A stretch of 64,000 nucleotides of DNA from assembly GCF_900105305.1 (NCBI RefSeq), contig NZ_LT629765.1:1-64000 (forward strand), read 5' to 3'. The position numbers and the translations under genes were made by a program. The DNA is from Corynebacterium timonense. Its GTDB lineage: Bacteria > Actinomycetota > Actinomycetes > Mycobacteriales > Mycobacteriaceae. Shown piece after piece: positions 52,901 to 60,139 of this stretch. Within the stretch, counting starts at the first letter, position 1. Each line of letters starts with the position of its first letter. The notes under the pieces were generated by a model. That model was not told the origin of the DNA and made no database searches. It saw nothing but the letters and a program-made list of their open reading frames with translations.

Positions 52901-53739
52901 TCCGGGGTGGCCAGGCGGTCCACCAGCTCCTGCGAGCAGGCCTCGCCGCCGACGATGAGCAGGCGCACGTTGTCCAGCGCCTCCGCGGGCCACAGCCCCG
53001 CGAGGGTGGGCACCGTGGACACGACGGAGATGTCGCGGCGGATCAGCCACGGGCCGAGGTCCTGCCCGGAGCGCACGAGCGAGCGCGGCGCGGGCACGAG
53101 GCAGGCGCCGTGGCCCCAGGCCAGCCACATCTCCTCGCAGTAGGCGTCGAAGGCGACGGAGAGCCCGGCGAGCACGCGGTCCTCAGGCCCGAGCGGGTCG
53201 TCCTGGCAGAACAGTCGGGCCTCGGCGTCGACGAAGGCCGCGGCGCTGCGGTGGGTCACGGCCACGCCCTTCGGGGTGCCGGTGGAGCCGGAGGTGAAGA
53301 TGATCCAGCAGTCGTCGTCGATCGCGGGTGGCTCCGTGTCGCCCGCGTGCGGCGGGGTGAGCGCGCGGAAGCCCTCGTCGGTGAAGATGCCGTCGATGCC
53401 CGCCTCGCCGAAGACCATCTCGGCGCGCTCGTCGGGGTCGTCCGCGTCGACGGGCACGTACGCGCAGCCGGCCCACAGGGTGCCCAGGATGGCGAGGTAG
53501 AGGTCGGCGGTGCCGGAGGTCATGCGCACGCCGATGCGGTCCCCGCGGCGGATGCCCGCCCGGTGCAGCTGCGCCGCGACGTCGCGCACGCGCTCGACCA
53601 GCTCGGCGTAGGTGATGACCTCGCCGTCGTCGATCGCGGCGGCTTCGGGGTGGGCTGTGGCGGTGGCGACGAGGACGTCGATAAGCGTGCGCGGGGGAGG
53701 GGCGAGGTGGCTTCGAAGCAGCTTATCGACGTCAGACAT
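49963..53739 (-). CDS. Pls/PosA-family NRPS-like protein (adenylation, carrier, membrane and acyltransferase-like domains)
   Basis: The product has 1258 residues. An adenylation domain (about 20-480) has IIFTSGSTGTPKGVAVTH, NTYGPTEATV, YRTGDNVRV, GRADDQVKIGGRRIELGEVE and the final lysine region TSGKVDKKALPWP. The carrier domain (about 500-575) has the phosphopantetheine serine in LGGSSLAAATL. After it come about six membrane helices and three left-handed beta-helix (hexapeptide) blocks. There is no condensation or thioesterase domain. This build is that of the Pls/PosA family, whose founding member polymerises lysine through isopeptide bonds. Corynebacteria commonly have a member of unknown product. 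It is isolated and divergent from nothing; the MarR gene lies upstream on the same strand. Confidence 0.85.
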   Translation of the reverse strand: MSDVDKLLRSHLAPPPRTLIDVLVATATAHPEAAAIDDGEVITYAELVERVRDVAAQLHRAGIRRGDRIGVRMTSGTADLYLAILGTLWAGCAYVPVDADDPDERAEMVFGEAGIDGIFTDEGFRALTPPHAGDTEPPAIDDDCWIIFTSGSTGTPKGVAVTHRSAAAFVDAEARLFCQDDPLGPEDRVLAGLSVAFDAYCEEMWLAWGHGACLVPAPRSLVRSGQDLGPWLIRRDISVVSTVPTLAGLWPAEALDNVRLLIVGGEACSQELVDRLATPEREMWNTYGPTEATVVASAARLRPGEPVTIGWALDGWDLAVDGTELVIGGVGLARYLDPAKDAEKYAPLGDWERAYRTGDNVRVTEAGLAFIGRADDQVKIGGRRIELGEVEANVAALDGVYNSAVAVQTTGAGDKVLVGYVSLDDPARAWDVAAARERLAELMPAALVPRLHVMEELPVRTSGKVDKKALPWPLPASAEVAGMTETEAWLAGVWLDVLGMPVESRDADFFALGGSSLAAATLVARLRERVPTIAVRDLYDHPRLEALATFIDSLGAPAQTARERRVAPVGAGTRLAQTLIQVPVMTLQAATYVTWWAIVATALGWLRLDWVALAVAFVVLCTPLGRLHIGPLGARLIRGRIAPGDYPRGGVTHMRLWAAERWIQASGALSISGSTWVAYVARLLGATVGRGVDVHTLPPTTGLLTLGAGAAIEPEVDLSGYWLDGDTLRVGAISIGADARVGARSTLLPGTRIHVGAHVEAASTVTGDKPVKKNARWAGSPARKVGRSKHRFPDHRPSRRPWWVWAYGLTALGLALLPVAAGALGVAAVLALIAVTGGHPAVGALLFAPVGGVVCLGASIVFTWCGVRVLSRGIHPGVAPVRSVQGWKLWTITRLLDDARTRLFPLYAGALTPAWLRSLGATVGRDVEISTAVMVPVLTTVKDGAFLADDTLVGTYELGHGWVRTAETTVGKRAFVGNSGITGPGRKLAKNSLVAVLSSAPKKSKAGSNWWGSPPERMRRVEVEADGGEALTYRPSASVKRKRGVVETMRLLAPMGHAMIVAAFLVGVYYALVHLGFWAYALGGLIFMACGAAAVAMACVAKWVCVGAHRPGDHPLYSWFVWLNELQDQFIELVAAPWFFNHAYGTGEMNMALRALGVRVGRGAWIESYWFPETDLCSVGAGASVGPGTVVQTHLFQDRVMSLDTVTVAEGATLAAHSVALPASTIGAGATVRPGSLLMRGDQVPAGTQWQGNPIEPV

Positions 53740-53766
53740 GCGCCCAGAATAATATTCTATAGTGGA

Positions 53767-53788
53767 TGGTCAAAATGATTGGTCAAAA
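53767..53788. promoter_or_regulatory. Direct repeats TGGTCAAAA between MarR and NRPS-like genes
   Basis: TGGTCAAAA occurs at 53767-53775 and 53780-53788, 13 bp apart start to start. The repeats lie in the 60-bp gap between the MarR stop and the NRPS-like start. A -10-like TATTAT/TATAGAAT stretch for the minus-strand NRPS gene sits at about 53745-53765. The repeats could be a regulator site, possibly for the MarR protein itself. Confidence 0.4.
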
Positions 53789-53799
53789 ACCAGTAATGC

Positions 53800-54246
53800 C
53801 TACTCGGCGTCCTGGTCCTGAAGGATCGCCTTCGACAGCTTCTTCAGGCTCTTGAGCTGCTTGTGCGTGCTCGCGTCGAGCGCGCGGTCCTCGGCGTCGG
53901 CTACCTGGGCGGCGAGCTCCGCCTGCGCCTTCGTGCCCTTTTTCGTCGGGGTGATGATCTGCCGGCGCCGGTCCTTGGGGTCCCGGTCGCGCGTGACCCA
54001 GCCGTGGCCTTCCAGCGAGTCGATGAGGCGGACCATGTCCGAGGCGTCAATGGCGAGCAGCTCCGACAGCTGCGTCTGCGAGTAGGGCTGCTCGTTGACG
54101 CAGGTGAGGATCCAGAACTCGCGCATCGTGGAGTCGTGCGCCGCCAGCGCGCGTTCCACCTCGTCCTTCGTGTGGCGGCGGACCCTCTCGATTTGGAAGG
54201 ACGGGGACTTGGTCAGCGCGGAGGGGAGCTCGACAAAAGAGGCCAT
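53800..54246 (-). CDS. MarR-family transcriptional regulator
   Basis: The product has 148 residues. The winged helix is recognisable: MREFWILTCVNEQPYSQTQL, then LLAIDASDMVRLIDSLEGHGWV, then RDRDPKDRRRQIITPTKKG, where the D-x-R-D-R-R wing is diagnostic. The C-terminal helix completes the dimer. MarR proteins sense small ligands and repress nearby genes. The NRPS-like gene 60 bp downstream on the same strand is the likely target. Confidence 0.9.
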   Translation of the reverse strand: MASFVELPSALTKSPSFQIERVRRHTKDEVERALAAHDSTMREFWILTCVNEQPYSQTQLSELLAIDASDMVRLIDSLEGHGWVTRDRDPKDRRRQIITPTKKGTKAQAELAAQVADAEDRALDASTHKQLKSLKKLSKAILQDQDAE

Positions 54247-54313
54247 GGAAACAATGTAGCGCGCGGCCGTGGTGGGGTAAAACTTTTGGCTGTAACCAAT
54301 ATTTACGCGGTTG

Positions 54314-54607
54314 CTATGCCGTCGGCAGGTGTGCCTCCTGCCACGCGATCGTGCCGCCCTCGACGTTGATGGGCTCCTCCCAACCGAGCGCGCGCTCGAA
54401 GTACTCGCAGGCCTGCGCGGAGCGGCCGCCCGAGCGGCAGATGACGTAGATCTCGCGGTCCGGGTTGATCTCCTGGTAGCGGGTGGTCAGCTCGCTCAGC
54501 GGGATGTTCACCGCGTTCGCAGCGTGGACCTCGGCGTACTCTTCGGGCTCCCGGACGTCGATGAGCTGGGCGTCGGAGGGGACTTCGTTCACTGTGACGG
54601 TTCGCAT
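54314..54607 (-). CDS. Single-domain rhodanese-like protein
   Basis: The product has 97 residues from ATG 54607. LIDVREPEEYAEVHAANAVN, then the active-site loop YVICRSGGRSAQ with catalytic C57, then an INVEGGTIAWQ end form the full rhodanese domain. It would transfer sulfur from thiosulfate or a persulfide carrier. A longer ORF start to 54850 overlaps the divergent gene's leader and is rejected. Confidence 0.88.
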   Translation of the reverse strand: MRTVTVNEVPSDAQLIDVREPEEYAEVHAANAVNIPLSELTTRYQEINPDREIYVICRSGGRSAQACEYFERALGWEEPINVEGGTIAWQEAHLPTA

Positions 54608-54678
54608 GCAGGCGATGGTACAGGGGATGGTACAGGCGTGACACGTGTCGATGTAGTGGAAAAGGTGGCTATTCAAGG

Positions 54679-54699
54679 CTAAAGTTGCAATTGAGACTT
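54679..54699 (+). promoter_or_regulatory. CTAAA-N7-TTGAGACTT element upstream of the AETG protein gene
   Basis: CTAAA, 7 nt, then TTGAGACTT, ending 50 bp before the start codon. The same element with the same spacing occurs at 60077-60097 before the paralogous gene. The CTAAA part could belong to a -10 element and TTGAGACTT to the first transcribed bases or an operator. Confidence 0.5.
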
Positions 54700-54749
54700 T
54701 ACTGTCGACGCTGACCGGGCTTGCCCGGCTGACCCGAGGAGACGAGACC

Positions 54750-55457
54750 ATGAAGCGCACCCGTACGTTCATCGCCGCGGCAACCCTCGCCGGGGCGGTC
54801 GCGATCGCCCCCGGCGCGCACGCCCTTCCCGCAGAGACCACCGCCGCCACCGGCGAGACCTACTACCTCAACACGGAAGGCACGCACTACGTGCCCAGCA
54901 AGGAGGCCGCGGACACCCCCTTCGAGCAGCTCGACAAGGGCACCCGCGAGAGCTCCGTCCCCGTCGACGGCGCCGCCGATGCGGGGCTTGTCGACGCCCC
55001 CGCTCCCGCCCCGGCCGGCGCCCCCGCGGAAACTCCGCTCTCGCCGGAGGACGTCAACCCCGAGTCCGGGGCCCCCGTCGCCGCCGGCCTGATCTCGCTG
55101 CCCTCGGTCTTCACCGTCGAGGGCACGACCTACTACCTCAACCAGGACGGGAAGACCTACGTCACGGACATGGCGCGCATTGACGCCGAGCCGACGCCCG
55201 AGGAGGTCGAGGCGTCCAACGCCCTCCTGGAGCAGCACGGCGCCGAGGCTGGCCGCCAGGGCATCGCCGAGGCCCGCGCCGGTGGAGAGGCGCCCGCCGT
55301 CGAGGTCACCCGCACCGCCGCCGCTGCCGATCCTGCGCCCCGTGGCATCGGCGCCGAGACCGGCGAGAACGCCGTGGCCGCGGGCCTCGCCGCCTTCCTC
55401 GTCGCGTCCGTCATCGGCGCCGCCGTCTTCGCCTACGGTCGCCGCCGCCTGATCTAG
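54750..55457 (+). CDS. Secreted protein with YYLN-repeat and AETG sorting-like C-terminus
   Basis: The product has 235 residues. The signal peptide is cleaved after AHA (residue 26). Two short repeats, TYYLNTEGTHYV (about 37-48) and TYYLNQDGKTYV (about 127-138), resemble aromatic beta-hairpin wall-binding repeats and are joined by an Ala/Pro/Glu linker. The end is RGIGAETGENAVAAGL, a helix (LAAFLVASVIGAAVFAYG) and RRRLI, which copies the order of a sortase signal. The motif, however, is GAETG instead of LPXTG. The class F-like sortase gene starts 4 bp after its stop. A paralogue with the same tail is at 60140-61240. Function is unknown; covalent wall anchoring by the adjacent sortase is inferred. 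Confidence 0.75.
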   Translation: MKRTRTFIAAATLAGAVAIAPGAHALPAETTAATGETYYLNTEGTHYVPSKEAADTPFEQLDKGTRESSVPVDGAADAGLVDAPAPAPAGAPAETPLSPEDVNPESGAPVAAGLISLPSVFTVEGTTYYLNQDGKTYVTDMARIDAEPTPEEVEASNALLEQHGAEAGRQGIAEARAGGEAPAVEVTRTAAAADPAPRGIGAETGENAVAAGLAAFLVASVIGAAVFAYGRRRLI

Positions 55458-55461
55458 CCAG

Positions 55462-56223
55462 ATGGCCTCGACCGCCACCAGGGGCCCGGCCCCCTGGGTG
55501 TTCTGGGTGCGACGCGTCGGCGCCGTGGCGATCGCGGTGCTGCTGATCGCCCTCGTCGTGCGCGCCTGCTCCGGCGGCGACGACGAACCCGCGCCCAGCG
55601 CGGCGCGCACGGCCGTGGACGCCCCCGCCGACGCACCGGCTCCCACCCCGACGCGCCCGGCGCCCATCGCCGCGCCGACGCGCACGCAGATCCCGCCGAG
55701 CCGCCCCGTGGAGCTCGCCATCCCCGCCATCGGCCTGCGCGCGAGCTTCGAAAAAGACGACTGCCGCGTCGTCGACGACGTCATCGACCCCGTCACCCTC
55801 GACGAGGCGTGCGCCTACACCGCTCCCGACCGCCCTTACTCCCTGCCCGGCACCTCCGCCCCAGACGTCGTCGTCACCGCAGGGCACACGGGCGTCGGCG
55901 TCTCCGCCGTCTTTGACGCGCTTTACGACGGCAAGAACGACCGCCACAACGTCGCCGTCGGCGACGTCCTGTATATTCGCACCGAGGCCTCCGGGCCCGA
56001 CTGGCTGACCTACGTCGCCAGCGACCTCCACGCCCCTAAGAAGGACGGGCTCGCCGAGGACCCCACCATCTGGGGCGACGGCGCCACGCCCGGGCGCCTG
56101 TTGACCATCAGCTGTATCCAGCCCGCCAACCCCCTCGCGCAATCCGTGCAGAACGCGGTTGTTGGCTGGCAGTACGACCGCGTCGTCAGCGAGCAGCAAG
56201 TCGCCGCGAACATGGGGGACTAG
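55462..56223 (+). CDS. Class F-type sortase
   Basis: The product has 253 residues. An N-terminal helix (VAIAVLLIALVVRACS) and a Pro-rich stalk of about 35 residues precede the sortase beta-barrel. Catalytic H142 is in VVTAGHTG, C218 in LLTISCIQP and R240 in GWQYDRVV. An additional cysteine pair (C101, C117) is present near the start of the barrel. The single N-terminal anchor, actinobacterial origin and TISC motif suggest class F rather than class E, but this is not certain. It directly follows the AETG-tailed protein gene, the probable substrate, and is unrelated to the class C sortase at 47 kb. Confidence 0.82.
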   Translation: MASTATRGPAPWVFWVRRVGAVAIAVLLIALVVRACSGGDDEPAPSAARTAVDAPADAPAPTPTRPAPIAAPTRTQIPPSRPVELAIPAIGLRASFEKDDCRVVDDVIDPVTLDEACAYTAPDRPYSLPGTSAPDVVVTAGHTGVGVSAVFDALYDGKNDRHNVAVGDVLYIRTEASGPDWLTYVASDLHAPKKDGLAEDPTIWGDGATPGRLLTISCIQPANPLAQSVQNAVVGWQYDRVVSEQQVAANMGD

Positions 56224-56322
56224 CTGTACTTCCCTGGGAGGTTGTGAACGGTGTGAGCGGATGGGGGGAAGCTTCCGGTGGTGGTGCAGGTACCGACTCG
56301 AACATCCACAACGGAGGCTTTC

Positions 56323-57150
56323 ATGCCAGACCGTAACGCGCCTTTGATCCTGGCCGGTAGGTAGAAGATCGTGGATTTGGTTCTTGTCGACGGTTACTCC
56401 CAGCGCCGGGTGGCCAAGCGGCTGCAGAGTTCTCCGGCTACGGTCAACCGGAGGGTCACACGCGCCCGTAACGGAGAGGATCTCACCGGCCGCTCCAGTC
56501 GGCCCCACACGTGCCCGCACCAGCTGCCGGTGCGCACCCAGCGCCACCAGTGCGCTACGAGCGCAGCCAGCCTGGGGACATGTTCCGTGTCGAGATCAGA
56601 AAGCGTGGTCGTATCCCCGATGGCGGCGGCTGGCGGGTGCCCATGGGCGTGGCTTTGTACAGGATCGCCGTGCAGGGCGCCAGCGCAGCAAAGCGCACCG
56701 TTGCGGTGCGACCGCCGGACGCGGGTACTCCTATCTGCATCACGCCGTGAATGACTACTCACGGATGGTGTACTCGGAGATCCTGGCCGACGAGAAGAAG
56801 CACACCGCGGCCGGGTTTATGCAGTGTGCGAGTGCGTTCTTTTCCGCCTACGGCGCCGAGGTCACATGGGTGATGATAGATATACGGAGCCTGCTACCGT
56901 TCCACGGCGTTCAACGCTGCCCTGGGTGCGGTTAAGTATGTTGACACCAAGCCGTACCGGCCGCAGACCAACGGCACGGTCGAGCGGTTTAACCGCACCC
57001 TGATGCAGGAATGGGCCTACGCGCGCCCCGACAGCAGCGAAAGGCCCGGCAGCAGACGTACGCGGAGTTTATCCACGACTACAACGACCATCGTGCCCAC
57101 ACCGCTATCGGTGGCCTCACCCCCGCACAACGCGTTCACAACGTCACGGG
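56323..57150 (+). pseudogene. IS481-family transposase, decayed
   Basis: From ATG 56323 (after ACGGAGG) the frame reads MPDRNAPLILAGR and meets an in-frame TAG, then goes on with KIVDLVLVDGYSQRRVAKRL and RSSRPHTCPHQLPVRTQR, the IS481-type helix-turn-helix. Later pieces in other frames include GYSYLHHAVNDYSRMVYSEI, YRPQTNGTVERFNRTLMQEW and EFIHDYNDHRAHTAIGGLTP, the integrase-core end. At least one nonsense codon and several frame changes are present, and an internal stretch around 56570-56700 is deleted. Terminal inverted repeats were not identified with confidence. Confidence 0.8.
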
Positions 57151-57173
57151 GACGGACAGCCAGGCTTCCTGTT

Positions 57174-57365
57174 ATGTTGCACAAGCCCTACGCCATCGCT
57201 GCCTTCGCCCTCCTCGCCCGCGCCGCTGACCAGACTGAAGAGATGCCGTTGACGTTTCTTGGTTGGCTCGAGGCGTTTGTTCCTTTCGGCGTCGGTGCTA
57301 CCTCCGTCTTGTTCATGCTCGGTTGGCGTGGCATCGCGAGGCTCGTGCTGTCGAGGCGCCGCTAG
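57174..57365 (+). CDS. Possible small membrane protein
   Basis: An ATG at 57174 opens 63 codons ending in a hydrophobic helix (LEAFVPFGVGATSVLFMLGW) and RRR. A second ATG at 57243 follows GAAGAG and would give 40 residues. It lies right after the decayed IS481 gene and overlaps the end of the HNH gene by 4 bp. It is not recognised and may be chance or an IS fragment. Confidence 0.3.
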   Translation: MLHKPYAIAAFALLARAADQTEEMPLTFLGWLEAFVPFGVGATSVLFMLGWRGIARLVLSRRR

Positions 57366-58606
57366 ACCCAGCTGAGCTCGTTGAACTCTTCCAGCGTCCG
57401 GGCGTCGTCGTTGCGCACGGGCAGCCCGCGGTCTGTGCTGACGTAGCGCACCCCACCCGGGCCCAGGAAATGAAAGTCCCCACCGTCGCGCAAAATGGTG
57501 ATGTGGTTGTCGCTGACGAGGCTGTGGCACGCCGAACACAACGGCAGCAAGTTGTCCAGGTCTGTCGGCCCGCCGTCCGCCCAGTCACGGACGTGGTGCA
57601 TTTCTATAAAGCGCGTGTGACTACACCCGGGCATCGCGCACTGGTGACGCCACATGAGCATCAGCGCGTTGACCTGGGCGTCGGAGGCAAGCCGAAATGC
57701 GCGCCCACTGTTGAGCACCAGCCCTGTGTCGTCGACCCTGTTGAGCCGGTAGTGGGCGTTGGCGAGGAAGTTTTTCACCGCCTTTGAGGGCGCACCAGGG
57801 TTGTAGGGCAGGTAGGCTTTGCCGTCGGTGGTCATGACGACGTTGACGTGCGCCCCCGGTGCGCGCAACGGGTTACGCGGCCGCGACAACGTCATATTCA
57901 CCATGCCCATAAACGCGCTAACCAACACCTCCCCGATGGGCAGGCCGAAACCGGAACAGCCGCGTGTTTTCTTATCCTGGCGGTCTATTTCAGCGTCGAT
58001 ACGCTCCGGATCCACCGTCGCGTCGTTGCCCGCCAAGGATGCCCAGTTGACGTCGTGCCAGGCGAGTTCCCCGACCTTCATCGCCGCCATCACACGCGCG
58101 CCTTCCGCCGCGTTGAAGTCCGCCCACAGCTTTATACGCCCATCCGGCGCGGCTTTCAGACGCACGTAGGACGTCCTCGTCGCTTTCTGCGCCGGCTGGC
58201 GGAATTGCAGCAGCGCGATCTCCAACTCGTGGAACGTCATGGTGCAGGCCAGCTCTACCAACTCGGCCTCGTTGTCCTTGGTGAGCGGCGGCAGTATCAG
58301 TCTGACCTTGGAGTAGTTTGTTCGCCCTTCCAAGAATGCTTGTGCCATCACCTCGAAGCGCAGCATTGCGCGGGCAACCCTGACGTATTCGTGGGCGGTG
58401 GAGTTCGGTACCGCGATGCTCCGGACCAGCCACAGTGCGGTAGTTTGTGCGCCGAACTGGGGTGCGAGCCCGAGGACGTCGAAAAGTGCGATGGCGTAGA
58501 GTATCTGCGCCTTGCGGCGCGAGAATACGCCGAACCCTTTTTCGATGGTGTGCGCGATATGTGCGGGTGCGCTGTCCCTGCTGACGGTGGTCGGTGGTGT
58601 GTCCAT
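57362..58606 (-). CDS. DUF222 / HNH endonuclease domain protein (13E12-type)
   Basis: The product has 414 residues from ATG 58606, preceded by GGGGGAG. A helical DUF222 region (about 25-270) contains the GVFSRRKAQILYAIALFDVL start. The C-terminal HNH nuclease is CAMPGCSHTRFIEMHHVRDW, then GGPTDLDNLLPLCSACHSLV, with two CXXC zinc knuckles and the catalytic HH. This is the family of the mycobacterial REP13E12 proteins, many of which are linked with mobile DNA. A longer reading would run through the palindromic array upstream and lacks a ribosome-binding site, so it is rejected. Confidence 0.9.
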   Translation of the reverse strand: MDTPPTTVSRDSAPAHIAHTIEKGFGVFSRRKAQILYAIALFDVLGLAPQFGAQTTALWLVRSIAVPNSTAHEYVRVARAMLRFEVMAQAFLEGRTNYSKVRLILPPLTKDNEAELVELACTMTFHELEIALLQFRQPAQKATRTSYVRLKAAPDGRIKLWADFNAAEGARVMAAMKVGELAWHDVNWASLAGNDATVDPERIDAEIDRQDKKTRGCSGFGLPIGEVLVSAFMGMVNMTLSRPRNPLRAPGAHVNVVMTTDGKAYLPYNPGAPSKAVKNFLANAHYRLNRVDDTGLVLNSGRAFRLASDAQVNALMLMWRHQCAMPGCSHTRFIEMHHVRDWADGGPTDLDNLLPLCSACHSLVSDNHITILRDGGDFHFLGPGGVRYVSTDRGLPVRNDDARTLEEFNELSWV

Positions 58607-58730
58607 TGCTCCCCCAAGCGTGTCGATCGTGTGTTTGATTGACAGTATAGCAACGGGTCGGACATGTGGGTTGAGCTGGCTAAAGGCAGATTTTCGACGT
58701 TTACATAGCGCGCGTGTTTGAGTGGGGTGG

Positions 58731-59229
58731 ACTATGCAATGCATACATCCCAGCCCCGAAGCGGACGGGCCCGCAACTATGCAATGCATACCGATCAGCG
58801 CCCGACCACCAAGCGCACCGACTATGCAATGCATACCGATCAACGCCCGCGCGCCGAGCGCCGCGACTATGCAATGCATACCGATCACCCCCCCGGCCAC
58901 CAAGCGCCGCGACTATGCAATGCATACCGATCACCCCCCCGGCCACCAAGCGCCGCGACTATGCAATGCATACGGATCAGCCCCCGAGCGCCAAAACTAT
59001 GCAATGCATACGGATTAGCCCCCGACCGTCGAGCGCACCGACTATGCAATGCATGCACCCCAACCCCAACCGCCGAGCGCCGTGCCTATGCAACGCATAC
59101 GGATCAGCCCCCGAGCGCCGCGACTATGCAATGCATACACCCCCGGCCCCGAAGCGGACGGGCCCGAAACTATGCAATGCATACGGATCAGCCCCCGACC
59201 GTCGAGCGCCGCGACTATGCACTGCATAC
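58731..59229. repeat. Array C: 12 copies of a palindromic ACTATGCAATGCATAC repeat
   Basis: Copies start at 58731, 58776, 58821, 58866, 58912, 58958, 58996, 59041, 59085 (degenerate), 59123, 59169 and 59214 (one base changed). Spacing is 44-46 bp, with two short steps of 38. The core TATGCAATGCATA is a 13-bp palindrome. The GC-rich stretches between copies are re-used versions of a few sequences (for example CCACCAAGCGCCGCG twice), so it is not a CRISPR. The array is 125-623 bp upstream of the HNH gene start and stops 11 bp before the IS21-like left end. Confidence 0.9.
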
Positions 59230-59240
59230 GGACCGACCTC

Positions 59241-59856
59241 TGTTAGCGACGGTCGAAAAGTAGCCCACCCGGAAAAGATTGGATGGGCGATTTCATTGAA
59301 GGAATGGGCGTAGACCCGGTACCTGCCCGGGCAGGGTCTGTCATTGAGGAAGATCGCGGCCGAAGTCGGCTGTGCGAAGAAGGCGGTGGAGAAGGCTCTG
59401 GCTTCAGATTCGCCGCCTTGTTACAAGCCACGGGACGCCAAAGGCACGGGTTCCGTTCCGTTTGAGCCGCAGGTGAGGCAACTTCTTGCGGAGGCACCGC
59501 AGCTTAATGCCACGGTGTTGGCCCAGCGGGTGGGTTGGACAGGTTCGGAGTCATGGTTTCGCAACCACGTTGCCAGGATCCGGCCTGAGTATATGTGCGC
59601 CGACCCAGTCGATACCCTTACTCACGCCCCGGGGCGAACCACTTCGGTGGCGTCACCTTCGCCAGCGCCATGGTCGACCGTATAGTTCGCCATGCGAAAA
59701 TCGTCCAACACCGAGGAGTAAGGCACCGCATCAAAGGGCGCAAAGTGCCCGCAACAATAACCCCCGAACCAAGGCACCGCCAGGCACAATAACAACGACC
59801 ACACTGGGCTACTTTTCGAAGAGCGTCAGTGGGCTACATGTCGAGGCACGCTCACA
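59241..59856 (+). mobile_element. IS21-family element, internally deleted
   Basis: Left end 59241- (TGTTAGCG...TCGAAAAGTAGCCCAC) and the reverse complement of the right end (to 59856) agree at 21 of 28 positions. A further inner terminal repeat with TCGAAAAGTAGCCCA (reverse strand, 59805-59819) lies next to the right end. Multiple terminal repeats of this kind are typical of IS21. Only about 616 bp remain of an element normally over 2 kb: an istA fragment is left and istB is absent. No clear target duplication was seen. Confidence 0.72.
59344..59685 (+). pseudogene. IS21-family IstA transposase fragment
   Basis: The open frame reads RKIAAEVGCAKKAVEKALAS, then FEPQVRQLLAEAPQLNATVL, then PEYMCADPVDTLTHAPGRTT. 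This is the N-terminal helix-turn-helix part of IstA up to the point where the catalytic core should begin. The frame then turns to unrelated sequence and ends. It is a non-functional remnant inside the deleted IS21 element. Confidence 0.75.
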
Positions 59857-60076
59857 CGTCCACAACCTTGCCGAGGAAGTACAACTAGTGGCCGCCCGCG
59901 ACTGCGGCGCGACCCGGAACACGCACGTGTGGCGTCGAGTAGCGCGGGCGACCTTCCTGATTCCCGAGCAGTGGCACTGGCATATCGTTTTCACCCCCAA
60001 AAAGGGGAGGCGTCAGTGATGTGACTCGTGTTGCGCATGTGACTTATGTGAAAACAGGGCTACAGTGAACTTGACC
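59857..60076. other. Non-coding stretch between the IS21 remnant and the second AETG protein gene
   Basis: No gene is supported. An open frame carries on to 60019 with no recognisable domain. The promoter of the downstream gene should lie at its right edge, where TGTGA and ATGTGA motifs cluster (60017-60052). Confidence 0.4.
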
Positions 60077-60097
60077 CTAAACCCTCACTTGAGACTT
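60077..60097 (+). promoter_or_regulatory. CTAAA-N7-TTGAGACTT element, second copy
   Basis: CTAAA, 7 nt, then TTGAGACTT, ending 42 bp before the GTG start. It is the same motif and spacing as at 54679-54699 before the paralogue, while the surrounding sequence differs. Confidence 0.5.
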
Positions 60098-60139
60098 GAA
60101 AGACGGTGGGGGCCGCCCCACACAGCCCTGGAGGTTCCC

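Noticed and set aside
58607..58903. N-terminal extension of the HNH protein through the array
   Set aside because: The frame merely reads through the 45-bp repeats; the ATG at 58606 has a strong ribosome-binding site and fits the family start.
58731..59229. CRISPR array
   Set aside because: Regular short palindromes with about 22-30 bp intervals look CRISPR-like, but intervals are repeated versions of a few sequences and no cas gene is present.
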